The position numbers and the translations under genes are program-made. Below the pieces are notes generated by a model. It saw nothing but the letters and a program-made list of their open reading frames with translations. It searched no databases and was not told the origin of the DNA. Below are positions 53,501 to 60,597 of a stretch of DNA of 64,000 bases, piece after piece. The stretch comes from an uncultured Alphaproteobacteria bacterium (GTDB taxonomy: Bacteria > Pseudomonadota > Alphaproteobacteria > RF32 > CAG-239), in contig CAKQUE010000003.1 in NCBI GenBank assembly GCA_934277435.1, positions 1 through 64,000 on the forward strand, given 5' to 3'. Position 1 is the stretch's first letter. Every line of letters begins with the position of its first letter.

Positions 53501-53787
53501 ACGTGGTAGGTATCACCACCAACGGCACCTATAACCGCGCTACCGATGATATTAAAATGAACGGTGTGATTGCTCCGGCTTATAGTATCAACCGTTTTTT
53601 GGGCAAAATTCCGGTGGTTGGCAATCTGCTTGCCAGCAAGGACGGTACGATTTTTGCCGCTACTTATAAAATTACCGGCAACGCCGACGACGCGAAAGTT
53701 GATATAAATTCTTTGTCAATGCTCAGCCCTAACTCATTAAAGGAATGGTATGCAAAAAACTTTGGCGATTCAGCAAGCGGATACTAA
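50551..53787 (+). CDS. AsmA-like inner-membrane protein (DUF3971/YhdP type)
   Basis: A 1078-aa protein with one N-terminal membrane helix (FMVGMFVVMLLFFWTLYKG) and a very long periplasmic part of repeated beta strands, ending in the AsmA-like C-terminal region (about residues 880-1040; GDGLTFTHFNAPFEYQYKILTLKQAKAEG). Members of this group (YhdP, TamB, AsmA) bridge the periplasm and carry phospholipids to the outer membrane. The central WPRYLAEPAWQWCKDGLTGG motif is typical of DUF3971 proteins. Starts 21 nt after prfB and overlaps the next gene by 38 nt. Confidence 0.85.
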   Translation: MKKLSPQLYFLRKTIDFFMVGMFVVMLLFFWTLYKGPISVPYLKPYIIQALNYDESDYSVGLGKVNLELVRSVQPLRITAEDINLKKKDGTFAISAPKLYLSFSLRALLKGIIAPSDVSLDNPTVYIFADYGVEKEHINEANKKKLAFYVDKFKDFLNNYNSPEKIYPESYVNNINIKGAEVEFHEVDLGRKWMLSDLNFEFSRNLVNLELNADALVNLNDKVASVGFESEYHASSDKLDLEVYFSDLILSDIMSSFDTQLTDEKTQSGFSINVPVNGKINTEIDVSDILQHPENAAAYLSDAVKKINFELDGGHGYVAFDNDEKYNYEIDEMVLAGELTGGFDELNIKNADFKMGGQTAQISFVAKGLENYYLEHSLEGVTAEFTAQIDEFSLENLSRFWPRYLAEPAWQWCKDGLTGGQAKKGKFVFKFGYDNQAKSFGLLSLDGVADLEDGDLHYLEGMPDVHNVYGRAKFSMQNISIDVDKGVSDGVIITGGNVNIYDLHKEDNFISINLIGNSSITDALNLINNPPLKIAAGMGVDPKTINGNVDVQLKLDFELKQDLDANDIKVDVKADLHDVSNSNFVPGHTMSAQNLLLLVNSDGWSLSGEANYDTLPIKLAINEKFAEKKYKSKCNISFKLDDAAKKALGLDWAVLQEPNISGYALVDADITVQQNDEISVKVKADLKNTAIDFAYLGFVKPLNQASSASADVVLIKDKIKSIKNIKLQKSGFNIAGGLTMYPNGRVKTVDINQIKGPKTSARAKVSLSDSENPWLKVEISGLSYDLSPFFEQIKSKRQKNNNQLPVQANDDDGFEKANNTDIFMTVNSLWTNNTTPIQNFAGSAKIRKGIGMEELHMVGNYGIDKSIKLKLDYIPKGNKEHYLSIDSNNAGSTFKVLRLYDNMVGGTMKIEARRQADKKFIGHMQVRDFSIQNAPVVAKLLSVASFTGMLDLLKGDGLTFTHFNAPFEYQYKILTLKQAKAEGNVVGITTNGTYNRATDDIKMNGVIAPAYSINRFLGKIPVVGNLLASKDGTIFAATYKITGNADDAKVDINSLSMLSPNSLKEWYAKNFGDSASGY

Positions 53788-54247
53788 AACTAAAATCGGC
53801 GTGGACTTTCATGGTGTGATAAATACCAAACCGGATTTTTTTCGAGAATTTTGCCGTGAAGCCTTAAAATTTGGTCTGGAAGTTTATATTATCAGCGGCG
53901 GACCGCGCGAAACAATTTTAGCCTATCTAAATCAATATCAAATTCCCTATACCAAACTTTGGTGTATATTCGATTATTATGAGCAGCGCCATCAGGTAGA
54001 ATTTTATGACGACGGCTCATTTCATGTTGATGATGAATTGTGGAATAAAGCGAAGGCAGAATATTGCAAGGAGCAGAATATTTGTATTCATATTGATGAC
54101 AGCGTTATTTATGGTAGGGAGTTTGCAACGCCGTATTGTCGCTATGACGAACAATCAAACAGCTGTGTTTTGAACGGGCAGCAAATTTATTTAGCCAATC
54201 CGGCGCAGGCTTTATCGCAAATTTTAGCACTGTGCCGGCAAAAATAA
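53750..54247 (+). CDS. HAD-like hydrolase of unknown substrate
   Basis: A 165-aa protein. Motif I is GVDFHGVI, with nucleophile Asp kept but the second Asp of the usual DxD replaced by His; motif II is IISGG; motif IV is HIDDS. The layout is a small HAD without an obvious cap domain. ATG 53750 lies inside the end of the AsmA-like gene (38-nt overlap in another frame); no later Met gives a full motif I. Function cannot be assigned. Four Cys are present. Confidence 0.7.
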   Translation: MQKTLAIQQADTKTKIGVDFHGVINTKPDFFREFCREALKFGLEVYIISGGPRETILAYLNQYQIPYTKLWCIFDYYEQRHQVEFYDDGSFHVDDELWNKAKAEYCKEQNICIHIDDSVIYGREFATPYCRYDEQSNSCVLNGQQIYLANPAQALSQILALCRQK

Positions 54248-54253
54248 ACTTTA

Positions 54254-54285
54254 ACAAAAAAGCCGACATGTCAGGTCTATCGGCT
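54254..54285 (-). terminator. Terminator of the TPR-MORN-slyX-nagB operon
   Basis: On the minus strand AGCCGA (54285-54280) pairs with TCGGCT (54266-54261), followed by Ts at 54260-54254. The loop contains gacatgtc. Confidence 0.6.
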
Positions 54286-54296
54286 ATTCAAAAATC

Positions 54297-55091
54297 TTAA
54301 GAAAAATTATTTTTTTCCAGCTCGGAAAAATACTGCACTGTTTCTTGTGAGAGCAGCTCTGTTGCTGTTTTGTCGCAGCCGATAATGCCATGCGGATGAT
54401 GCTGCAGAGCGGTAATCGGCCAAACGTGAGAAACATAGCCCTCAATAGCGTGTTGCACAGCTTGTGCTTTTTTGGCGCCGGCGGCTAAAATCAAAACTTC
54501 TTCCGCCTCCATCATGGTTTCAATACCAATAGTCAGAGCTACGGTCGGGACTTTGCTCACATCGTTACCAAAAAAACGAGAGTTTGCGCGCAAAGTGCTT
54601 GGCGCCAAAAGTTTGGCTCTGGTGCGAGAGTTTAGCGAAGAATACGGCTCGTTTAAAGCTATATGCCCGTCTTCGCCCAGTCCGCCAATAAATAAATTAA
54701 CGCCGCCGCAATCTTTTAAGGCTTTTTCATATGATGCGCATTCTTTAGAAAAGTTTGTGGTCAAACCATTCAAAAAATGCACATGTTCTTTTTTGACGTT
54801 TACAAATTTCAAAAATTTATCCCACAAAGCATATTGAAATCCACGCTCATCACCGGCGCCGACGCCAACATATTCGCAGGTACCGAAAAAGATTACATTT
54901 TCAAATGAAACTTTGCCTTCTTTATAGTATTTTGCCAAAACATTAAACATTCCAAGCGGTGTAGAACCGGATGGTAAGCCCAAAACAAACGGCCTTTTTG
55001 GGGTAGGACGGTGTTTGTTTATTCTATAAACGACATAATCTGCCGCCCAAGAAGATAAATCTTCGTATGTAGGTTTTATAACAACGCGCAT
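54297..55091 (-). CDS. nagB: Glucosamine-6-phosphate deaminase (variant active site)
   Basis: Family reaction: glucosamine-6-phosphate to fructose-6-phosphate plus ammonia. The 264-aa protein is normal in length and has the phosphate loop LPSGSTPLGMF and the catalytic motif GLGEDGHIALNEP (Asp 141/His 143/Glu 148 in E. coli numbering). The DEYVG motif reads TCEYVG: residue 72, normally the Asp that starts catalysis, is Cys (codon TGC). So activity is uncertain; it may be altered in rate or substrate. Starts 12 nt after slyX on the minus strand. Confidence 0.88.
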   Translation of the reverse strand: MRVVIKPTYEDLSSWAADYVVYRINKHRPTPKRPFVLGLPSGSTPLGMFNVLAKYYKEGKVSFENVIFFGTCEYVGVGAGDERGFQYALWDKFLKFVNVKKEHVHFLNGLTTNFSKECASYEKALKDCGGVNLFIGGLGEDGHIALNEPYSSLNSRTRAKLLAPSTLRANSRFFGNDVSKVPTVALTIGIETMMEAEEVLILAAGAKKAQAVQHAIEGYVSHVWPITALQHHPHGIIGCDKTATELLSQETVQYFSELEKNNFS

Positions 55092-55103
55092 TTCAGTTCT
55101 CCT

Positions 55104-55313
55104 TTAATAGTGCGGCGGAGGTGTTTCTTCGCTCTGTGGTTTGACAATATCCTGCGACAGCATACTTTTCAGCAAAGTATTTTGCGCGGTCAATGTATCT
55201 ATAATTTTACCTTGCTTAACCACCATTTCGCTCAAATCATCAAGCGCTTTTTGTTGGGTGTCAAGCGTCATTTCAATATCTATCAAGCGCTGATTTATTT
55301 CCAAATCTATCAT
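55104..55313 (-). CDS. slyX: SlyX family protein
   Basis: A 69-aa coiled-coil protein with heptads (INQRLIDIEMTLDTQQKALDDLSEMVVKQG) and the family's C-terminal PPPHY. SlyX is found next to slyD in many bacteria but its role is unknown. Spacing is 17 nt from the MORN-repeat gene and 12 nt to nagB, so all three are likely one transcript. Confidence 0.85.
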   Translation of the reverse strand: MIDLEINQRLIDIEMTLDTQQKALDDLSEMVVKQGKIIDTLTAQNTLLKSMLSQDIVKPQSEETPPPHY

Positions 55314-55330
55314 GTTAAACCTCTAACAAA

Positions 55331-57454
55331 TTATTTTTTCGCAGCTTGATTGGCTAAGAATTGAGTTACAATTTCTTTTTCAGCTTCGCGGTTATCTATG
55401 CGTTTCAGCAGTTCAGTTTTTTCTTTATCAGACATTTTAATCATATTGCCGGCTCCATTGTTTTTTAAGTAGCTGATTTCATAGCCGCTGTCTTTAACTT
55501 CATATTCAAGCAGACCATTTTCATCATATTCTTTATAGGTTTTGCCGTTCCAAACTCCATTTTTATAGTTTTTGCTAAACTTAACCTTGCCATTAGGATA
55601 ATATGCTGTTTGCGCGCCATCAGGCAAATTATTAGCAAATTTCATAGAAATTAACTTATTGCCTTGTTCGTCAAAAGAGGTTGCTTCTCCATGGAGTACG
55701 CCCTTGTAATAAGTCAAGTTCAACATAGGTTTTCCGTTGGCATAAAAATAGGTTTTATCACCGTTTAACACGTTATCTTTATAGGTTGCGTTCACAAGCA
55801 GCTGACCATTTTTATCATATTCTTGATATAGACCATTGCGCTGGTTGTCGCGCATTTCTATTTTTTCATTTGGATTTCCGCTGCTTTCAAAAAATGTTTG
55901 AATTGTCCCGTTTTGCACACCCTTGAAATATGGAATTTCAGCCATCTTGTTGCCGCCTTCATAATACAAAGTCAACAATCCGGTAAACTGCTGCGGATTA
56001 GCGTTTTTTTCTTTTGAAACCAATCTATATTTCAACGAGCCGTTTTTATAATATCCGTCTTCTTTACCGGTGAACAAACCGTTTTCATAAACAGATTCTG
56101 TAACTTTATTGCCAAAGTCATCACGGGTAACGACATTGCCGCTGATTTTACCGTCTGCAAAACCAATTTCTTGGTCAATATTTTTGCCATCGGCTTTGTA
56201 CAATGTTATTTGTCCTGAAATTTTATTGTTTTGCACAAAGGCTTGAGCAGATTTTTTACCGCCTTTGTTATATTTCGTCACAACCCCGTCAACGACACCT
56301 TGTCGAACTGTTGCAGTTTTTTGAATATCGCCATTGTCAAAATAATCAATTGACTGACCGCTTAAAATTCCATTTTCATAAGTTCTGTCATATTTGATTT
56401 TGCCATTTGGATAATAGGCTATGTCATGACCATTAATCTTGCCATTTTTAAAGTCGGTGACAGACTTTTTCTGCCCGTTTTCATAAAATGTTTGCAGTTG
56501 CCCGTTCAGCACACTGTATGTATATGGCAAAACAGAGGCCGGATTGCCGTTACGGTAATATGTTTTCATTAGTCCGTTTGGCTCATCATCTGTAAAATTT
56601 GCTTCAATAGCCAGCTTGCCGTTGTCATAGTATTTTTTATATACACCGTTGCGCAAATTGTCGGCAAACGTTGCGGTTTCCATCAATTGACCATTTTTAT
56701 AATAAGTTTTAGCCTCTCCGGAAACTTCATTATTTTTGTAATTTACATCGGCAAAAAGATTTCCGTCTTCATAATATGTTTTTTGCGAACCTTCATATTT
56801 ATCATTTACATAAGAATTAAGTTCTTTTAATTCTCCTGATTCATAATAAACTTGTTCTGCGCCTTCGGCCTTGCCGTTTATATATGTTGTTTCGGAAGCA
56901 ATTTTTCCGTTTTCAAAATATTGTGTAAATTTACCGTTTACTTTGCCTTCATCATTAAACGGCAATGTGTAGCTGATGGTTTTTCCATCATCAAAATAAC
57001 CAGTTTCTGTCCCCACTTGTACATTGTTTTTAAATTCGGCTGTTACAGAAAGTTTGCCCTCGTCATTAAACGATTGTGCCGGACCATTTAGCTGATTGTC
57101 TTTATAGGTAAAAGTTTTACTTACAGAACCGTCAGGATAATATGTTTCGGTTTGGCCTTCTTGTTTTCCGGCGCTGTATTGTGCCTTTGATTTTAAGGTT
57201 CCGTCATCATAATATGTTTTGACAACCCCATCGACTTTTTTGTTTTTGTAAGGAGTTTCCGATTGCACCGAGCCGTCGTCAAAATAATTTTTTTGTACGC
57301 CGTCTTCTGTTCGTCTGATGTTGAAAGATTCTTGATTTTGAGTTTCATCAGGGGCGTATGAGCTTTTCAGGTTTGGCAGCCAGTTTAATTTCATTGCAAC
57401 CAAAAACAAAATTCCAAGGACTATTAAAATAATCAAACCTGTATTTTTTTTCAT
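55331..57454 (-). CDS. Membrane-anchored MORN-type repeat protein
   Basis: A 707-aa product. ATG 57454 is chosen because GGAGG sits 4 nt upstream and an N-terminal membrane helix follows at once (TGLIILIVLGILFLVAM). The rest is about 25 repeats of roughly 23 residues built on Y(Y/F).(D/N)G.....Y..G...G, the MORN_2/YwqK type. The repeats are beta-hairpins and form an extended solenoid, probably periplasmic. YwqK-type proteins act as antitoxins in some systems, but no toxin partner is visible and the membrane anchor argues against that role. Confidence 0.8.
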   Translation of the reverse strand: MKKNTGLIILIVLGILFLVAMKLNWLPNLKSSYAPDETQNQESFNIRRTEDGVQKNYFDDGSVQSETPYKNKKVDGVVKTYYDDGTLKSKAQYSAGKQEGQTETYYPDGSVSKTFTYKDNQLNGPAQSFNDEGKLSVTAEFKNNVQVGTETGYFDDGKTISYTLPFNDEGKVNGKFTQYFENGKIASETTYINGKAEGAEQVYYESGELKELNSYVNDKYEGSQKTYYEDGNLFADVNYKNNEVSGEAKTYYKNGQLMETATFADNLRNGVYKKYYDNGKLAIEANFTDDEPNGLMKTYYRNGNPASVLPYTYSVLNGQLQTFYENGQKKSVTDFKNGKINGHDIAYYPNGKIKYDRTYENGILSGQSIDYFDNGDIQKTATVRQGVVDGVVTKYNKGGKKSAQAFVQNNKISGQITLYKADGKNIDQEIGFADGKISGNVVTRDDFGNKVTESVYENGLFTGKEDGYYKNGSLKYRLVSKEKNANPQQFTGLLTLYYEGGNKMAEIPYFKGVQNGTIQTFFESSGNPNEKIEMRDNQRNGLYQEYDKNGQLLVNATYKDNVLNGDKTYFYANGKPMLNLTYYKGVLHGEATSFDEQGNKLISMKFANNLPDGAQTAYYPNGKVKFSKNYKNGVWNGKTYKEYDENGLLEYEVKDSGYEISYLKNNGAGNMIKMSDKEKTELLKRIDNREAEKEIVTQFLANQAAKK

Positions 57455-57549
57455 TTTTCCTCCAACAAAACACAATTTATAGTTTATTTTATTCATAACA
57501 TGAAGATTTATGTTCTTCAAGATTAATTGCTTTAATCAACAAAAAAAGT

Positions 57550-58953
57550 CTAGGTATATTGGGCTTGGCGGACCTGCAAAAGTTTTATGATAGAACTTTC
57601 CAAATTAATTTGCTGATTTTCGGCAATAAAATTAAGGTTCTCATTTTCTTTGTCTGACAAGGCTTTGGTTATACCGATTTCGTCATAGTAGCTTTGACTG
57701 TCTTTTTCCAGTTTGGCGGCGGTGTCTGTATTGCCGGAATCTGTGTAGTATTCAGCTAGTTTGTGGCGGGCATTGGCAATCTGCGGTGCATAGAGAATTT
57801 TATCGCCGTTATCAGCCACATTTTGATAGGCGTAAACAGCATTTTTATAGTCTTTTTGCTGCCAATAAACATCACCGTAGCCACTCCATGCGTTTATACT
57901 TTGCGGCGCCAGTTCTAATGCAAGTTCAAAAGAATTTTGCGCCAGTCCCAAGTTGTTTTCCATTGCTATGGTTCCAAATAAGCAAGAATATGCCGCGGCT
58001 TGTGCATAAATCAAATTTTGGGGTAAACCATTTTGTGTTTCTGCGGTGTCTATTTGCTGTTTGATTAAGTTTTCCAATAGTAGCAGACAAAAAGAATTAT
58101 CTCCTTGAGCCCAATTATAAAGAGCTTCATTATTTGACGGCAACTCACTGCGAGCAGGAAGAGAGTCAAATTTACCAGTGTTGCAAAGGGTTACAAAATC
58201 TCTGACGGCAGAAATTGTTTGCAATATTTCTTCTGTGTTTTTTTCGCCTTGATTGCGATAATACACAGCTTGCGCAATTTTTTCTGGTGTAACTTCACGG
58301 CTGAGCATGTTTATTATCAAGCCAATAAGCTCATTCATTGATTCTTGCGGTCTTTGATAATTTAATGAAGTTGTTTTATCCAATTCTTCTTGGATATTAT
58401 CAATATTTTTGTTCCAATCCAAACGAATATCTTGGTTTTGTTTGGCCTGATATTTTAAATGGTCTTTCAAACGTAAAATATCATCGGTCGTTGCCGAAGA
58501 AATCACTAAATCTCGTGATATTTCTTGCTCTTTTTCTTCTAAAGCAGCGTTTCTTTTTTCTGAATAAGTGTGCGGCTGGGAGTTTTGCGGAATTTCATTG
58601 TTTGTATTTATGGTTATTCTCGGGCGCTCATCTTCCAAAAATTCTTCTGTTTCATTTGCCGGAGTATTAGCCGCGCCTCCGCTATTTGCATTTTCTGCCG
58701 TATAAAATAGTCCGGCTGCAGAGGATTCCCCGTCAGCAATTCGAAAAGTATCAATAACGGATTTTACGTATATCAGCGTTATCAAAACTAAAAACACGGC
58801 AAAAGTGGCCATAATATAAATGCCGTTTGGCCCAAATTCTTGGATAACGATGGAATGAAATTTATCAAATTTTGCTAAAAATATGGCTAAAAAGTCATTC
58901 AACTGAGAGGAACCTGACAAAGAAATTTTCGAAAAAGTGGTTAAATCAAACAT
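57550..58953 (-). CDS. TPR protein with single membrane helix
   Basis: A 467-aa product. A membrane helix at about residues 46-68 (GIYIMATFAVFLVLITLIYV) is followed by an acidic linker (EETEEFLEDERP) and a helical domain. TPR-like repeats lie at about residues 310-420 (NNLGLAQNSFELALELAPQSINAWSGYGDVYWQQKDYKNAVYAYQNVA). No enzymatic motif is visible. It sits between another TPR protein and the MORN-repeat protein on the minus strand; the three probably work as a membrane-bound assembly. Family not recognised beyond the TPRs. Confidence 0.75.
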   Translation of the reverse strand: MFDLTTFSKISLSGSSQLNDFLAIFLAKFDKFHSIVIQEFGPNGIYIMATFAVFLVLITLIYVKSVIDTFRIADGESSAAGLFYTAENANSGGAANTPANETEEFLEDERPRITINTNNEIPQNSQPHTYSEKRNAALEEKEQEISRDLVISSATTDDILRLKDHLKYQAKQNQDIRLDWNKNIDNIQEELDKTTSLNYQRPQESMNELIGLIINMLSREVTPEKIAQAVYYRNQGEKNTEEILQTISAVRDFVTLCNTGKFDSLPARSELPSNNEALYNWAQGDNSFCLLLLENLIKQQIDTAETQNGLPQNLIYAQAAAYSCLFGTIAMENNLGLAQNSFELALELAPQSINAWSGYGDVYWQQKDYKNAVYAYQNVADNGDKILYAPQIANARHKLAEYYTDSGNTDTAAKLEKDSQSYYDEIGITKALSDKENENLNFIAENQQINLESSIIKLLQVRQAQYT

Positions 58954-59053
58954 TATATATCCTTTGTTTGGGCGGCTGAATCATCTAGCAATTAAGATAA
59001 AACTTCAATTTACTATTTCACTCTACACAAAGCGTTAGGTAAAGTAAAGAATT

Positions 59054-60529
59054 TTATACAGAAATTGTTTGTTTTTGAATAAGATTGATTAAATCAGCGT
59101 CTTCGGTTTTTTGCGCATATTCTAGGGCTAGTTTGATGTTGTTGTCGGCGGCGGATTGATTGCCGGAAAGTTTTTCTATCAGTGCTAAATTAGCGTAGTC
59201 GGCGGCCAAACCGGTGCAGCGTTCATGATTTTGTTCCAAAAACAACGATTGCTGCAGCAAAGTTTTGGCTCGTTGTAAATCATTTTTTTGCAAAAAAATC
59301 AACCCCAGCAGACTATAGGCGTCGGCAATATGAAAATTTAGGTCTTGAGTTTTATTTTGTTCCAAAATTTGGCGAAGCAACTTTTCTGCGGCCGAATATT
59401 TCTTTTGTTTGCTTAAGGCTCGAGCCTGTAAATATAAGGATTCCGCATAGGCAGAATAATTTTTTTGTTCCAAATAAAGTGCAGCGGCGTTTTTGGCTGC
59501 TGTGGTCGCTTTTTGATTTTTCCCGCTATCCAAAGCAAAATGCCCAATAAGCTGCAGACTAAAAGCAATGCCGCGCTCATTGTTGATTTGTTGGTGTAAG
59601 ATAAGGGCGTTATGAGCGTTTTTTTGCGCTGATTTTTCATCTTTTTTAGCCAAATGCAATAAAGACAATTGATTAAAAATATCGGCGCTCAATCTTTTGT
59701 TAGAAGTTTGTAAAGCGGTGTTTAGTTTGTCTTCAGCTTCTTCCAGCCTGTTTTCAAACAGCATGAGCATACCCAGCATAGCGGTGGTCTGCGCTTTAAA
59801 AAAATCTAGATTAACGGCAGAAAATATTTTTAAAGCGGATTCTATCATAGTTTGGGCAATGTCATTGACGCAGCTGATGCGATAAATTTCAGCCATAAGC
59901 AAATAAGTCTGCGCTTCTTCAAACAGAAAATGTTGTTGCTTAAAAAGCTTTAGCGCCAAAGAAGCTTGCTCCGAAGCTGAGAGCATATCGCCTTCTTGTA
60001 AATAGGAAATCGCCAACAAATAGGCCTTGTAGGCTTTAAGCTGCTGTGTTAAATGCTTGGAGCTTAAATGTCGCAACAGGCTAGGCAGTTCTCGGTCAAA
60101 AAAAAGAAAATGTGCAAGCTGCGCGGTTGCTAAAAGCGTTTGCGGACAGCTTAAATTTTTGCGCGATTTTTTCAGTTTTACGTATATCTTTTCTGGCGAC
60201 TGAGTAAATGCTTGCAATAACAAACTTAAAGGCTTGTTTTTTGTTTTAAAGTAAAGAGCTGCTTTTTCTGGACGTCCGCCGATTAAGTAAACTAAGGTAT
60301 TTTTAGCCTTGGCAGAAAAAGAAAAGAATAGTTCAGCTAAAGCTTTATTGACAACTAGGGTTGAAAAGAAGGTTGATTCTTTATATATCTGCTGCCGTTT
60401 TAGGATGTTTATCTGCGCCAATTTTTTCAAATGCTTAAAGCGCCAATAGGTCAAAAATCCTAAAACAATTAGGAAAATTAAAGCAAGCAGACCGCCTAAG
60501 CCGCCAAAAATAAAATATTTTTCCAACAT
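59054..60529 (-). CDS. TPR-rich membrane protein
   Basis: A 491-aa product with an N-terminal membrane helix (GGLGGLLALIFLIVLGFLTYW), then a mostly TPR solenoid (about residues 150-480): repeats such as AQTTAMLGMLMLFENRLEEAEDKLNTAL and DAYSLLGLIFLQKNDLQRAKTLLQQSL. The C-terminus is helical. Typical of scaffolds that hold protein complexes. First gene of the minus-strand run with the 467-aa TPR protein and the MORN protein. Confidence 0.8.
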   Translation of the reverse strand: MLEKYFIFGGLGGLLALIFLIVLGFLTYWRFKHLKKLAQINILKRQQIYKESTFFSTLVVNKALAELFFSFSAKAKNTLVYLIGGRPEKAALYFKTKNKPLSLLLQAFTQSPEKIYVKLKKSRKNLSCPQTLLATAQLAHFLFFDRELPSLLRHLSSKHLTQQLKAYKAYLLAISYLQEGDMLSASEQASLALKLFKQQHFLFEEAQTYLLMAEIYRISCVNDIAQTMIESALKIFSAVNLDFFKAQTTAMLGMLMLFENRLEEAEDKLNTALQTSNKRLSADIFNQLSLLHLAKKDEKSAQKNAHNALILHQQINNERGIAFSLQLIGHFALDSGKNQKATTAAKNAAALYLEQKNYSAYAESLYLQARALSKQKKYSAAEKLLRQILEQNKTQDLNFHIADAYSLLGLIFLQKNDLQRAKTLLQQSLFLEQNHERCTGLAADYANLALIEKLSGNQSAADNNIKLALEYAQKTEDADLINLIQKQTISV

Positions 60530-60597
60530 TTACACTCTATTAGCAATTTACAGTTTATTATAAAAACACTCTATAAATTATAAAGGAAAATTTTAAA

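Noticed and set aside
55331..57454. MORN-repeat protein as an antitoxin of a YwqK-type toxin-antitoxin pair
   Set aside because: It has an N-terminal membrane helix and about 25 repeats, and no toxin-like gene adjoins it.
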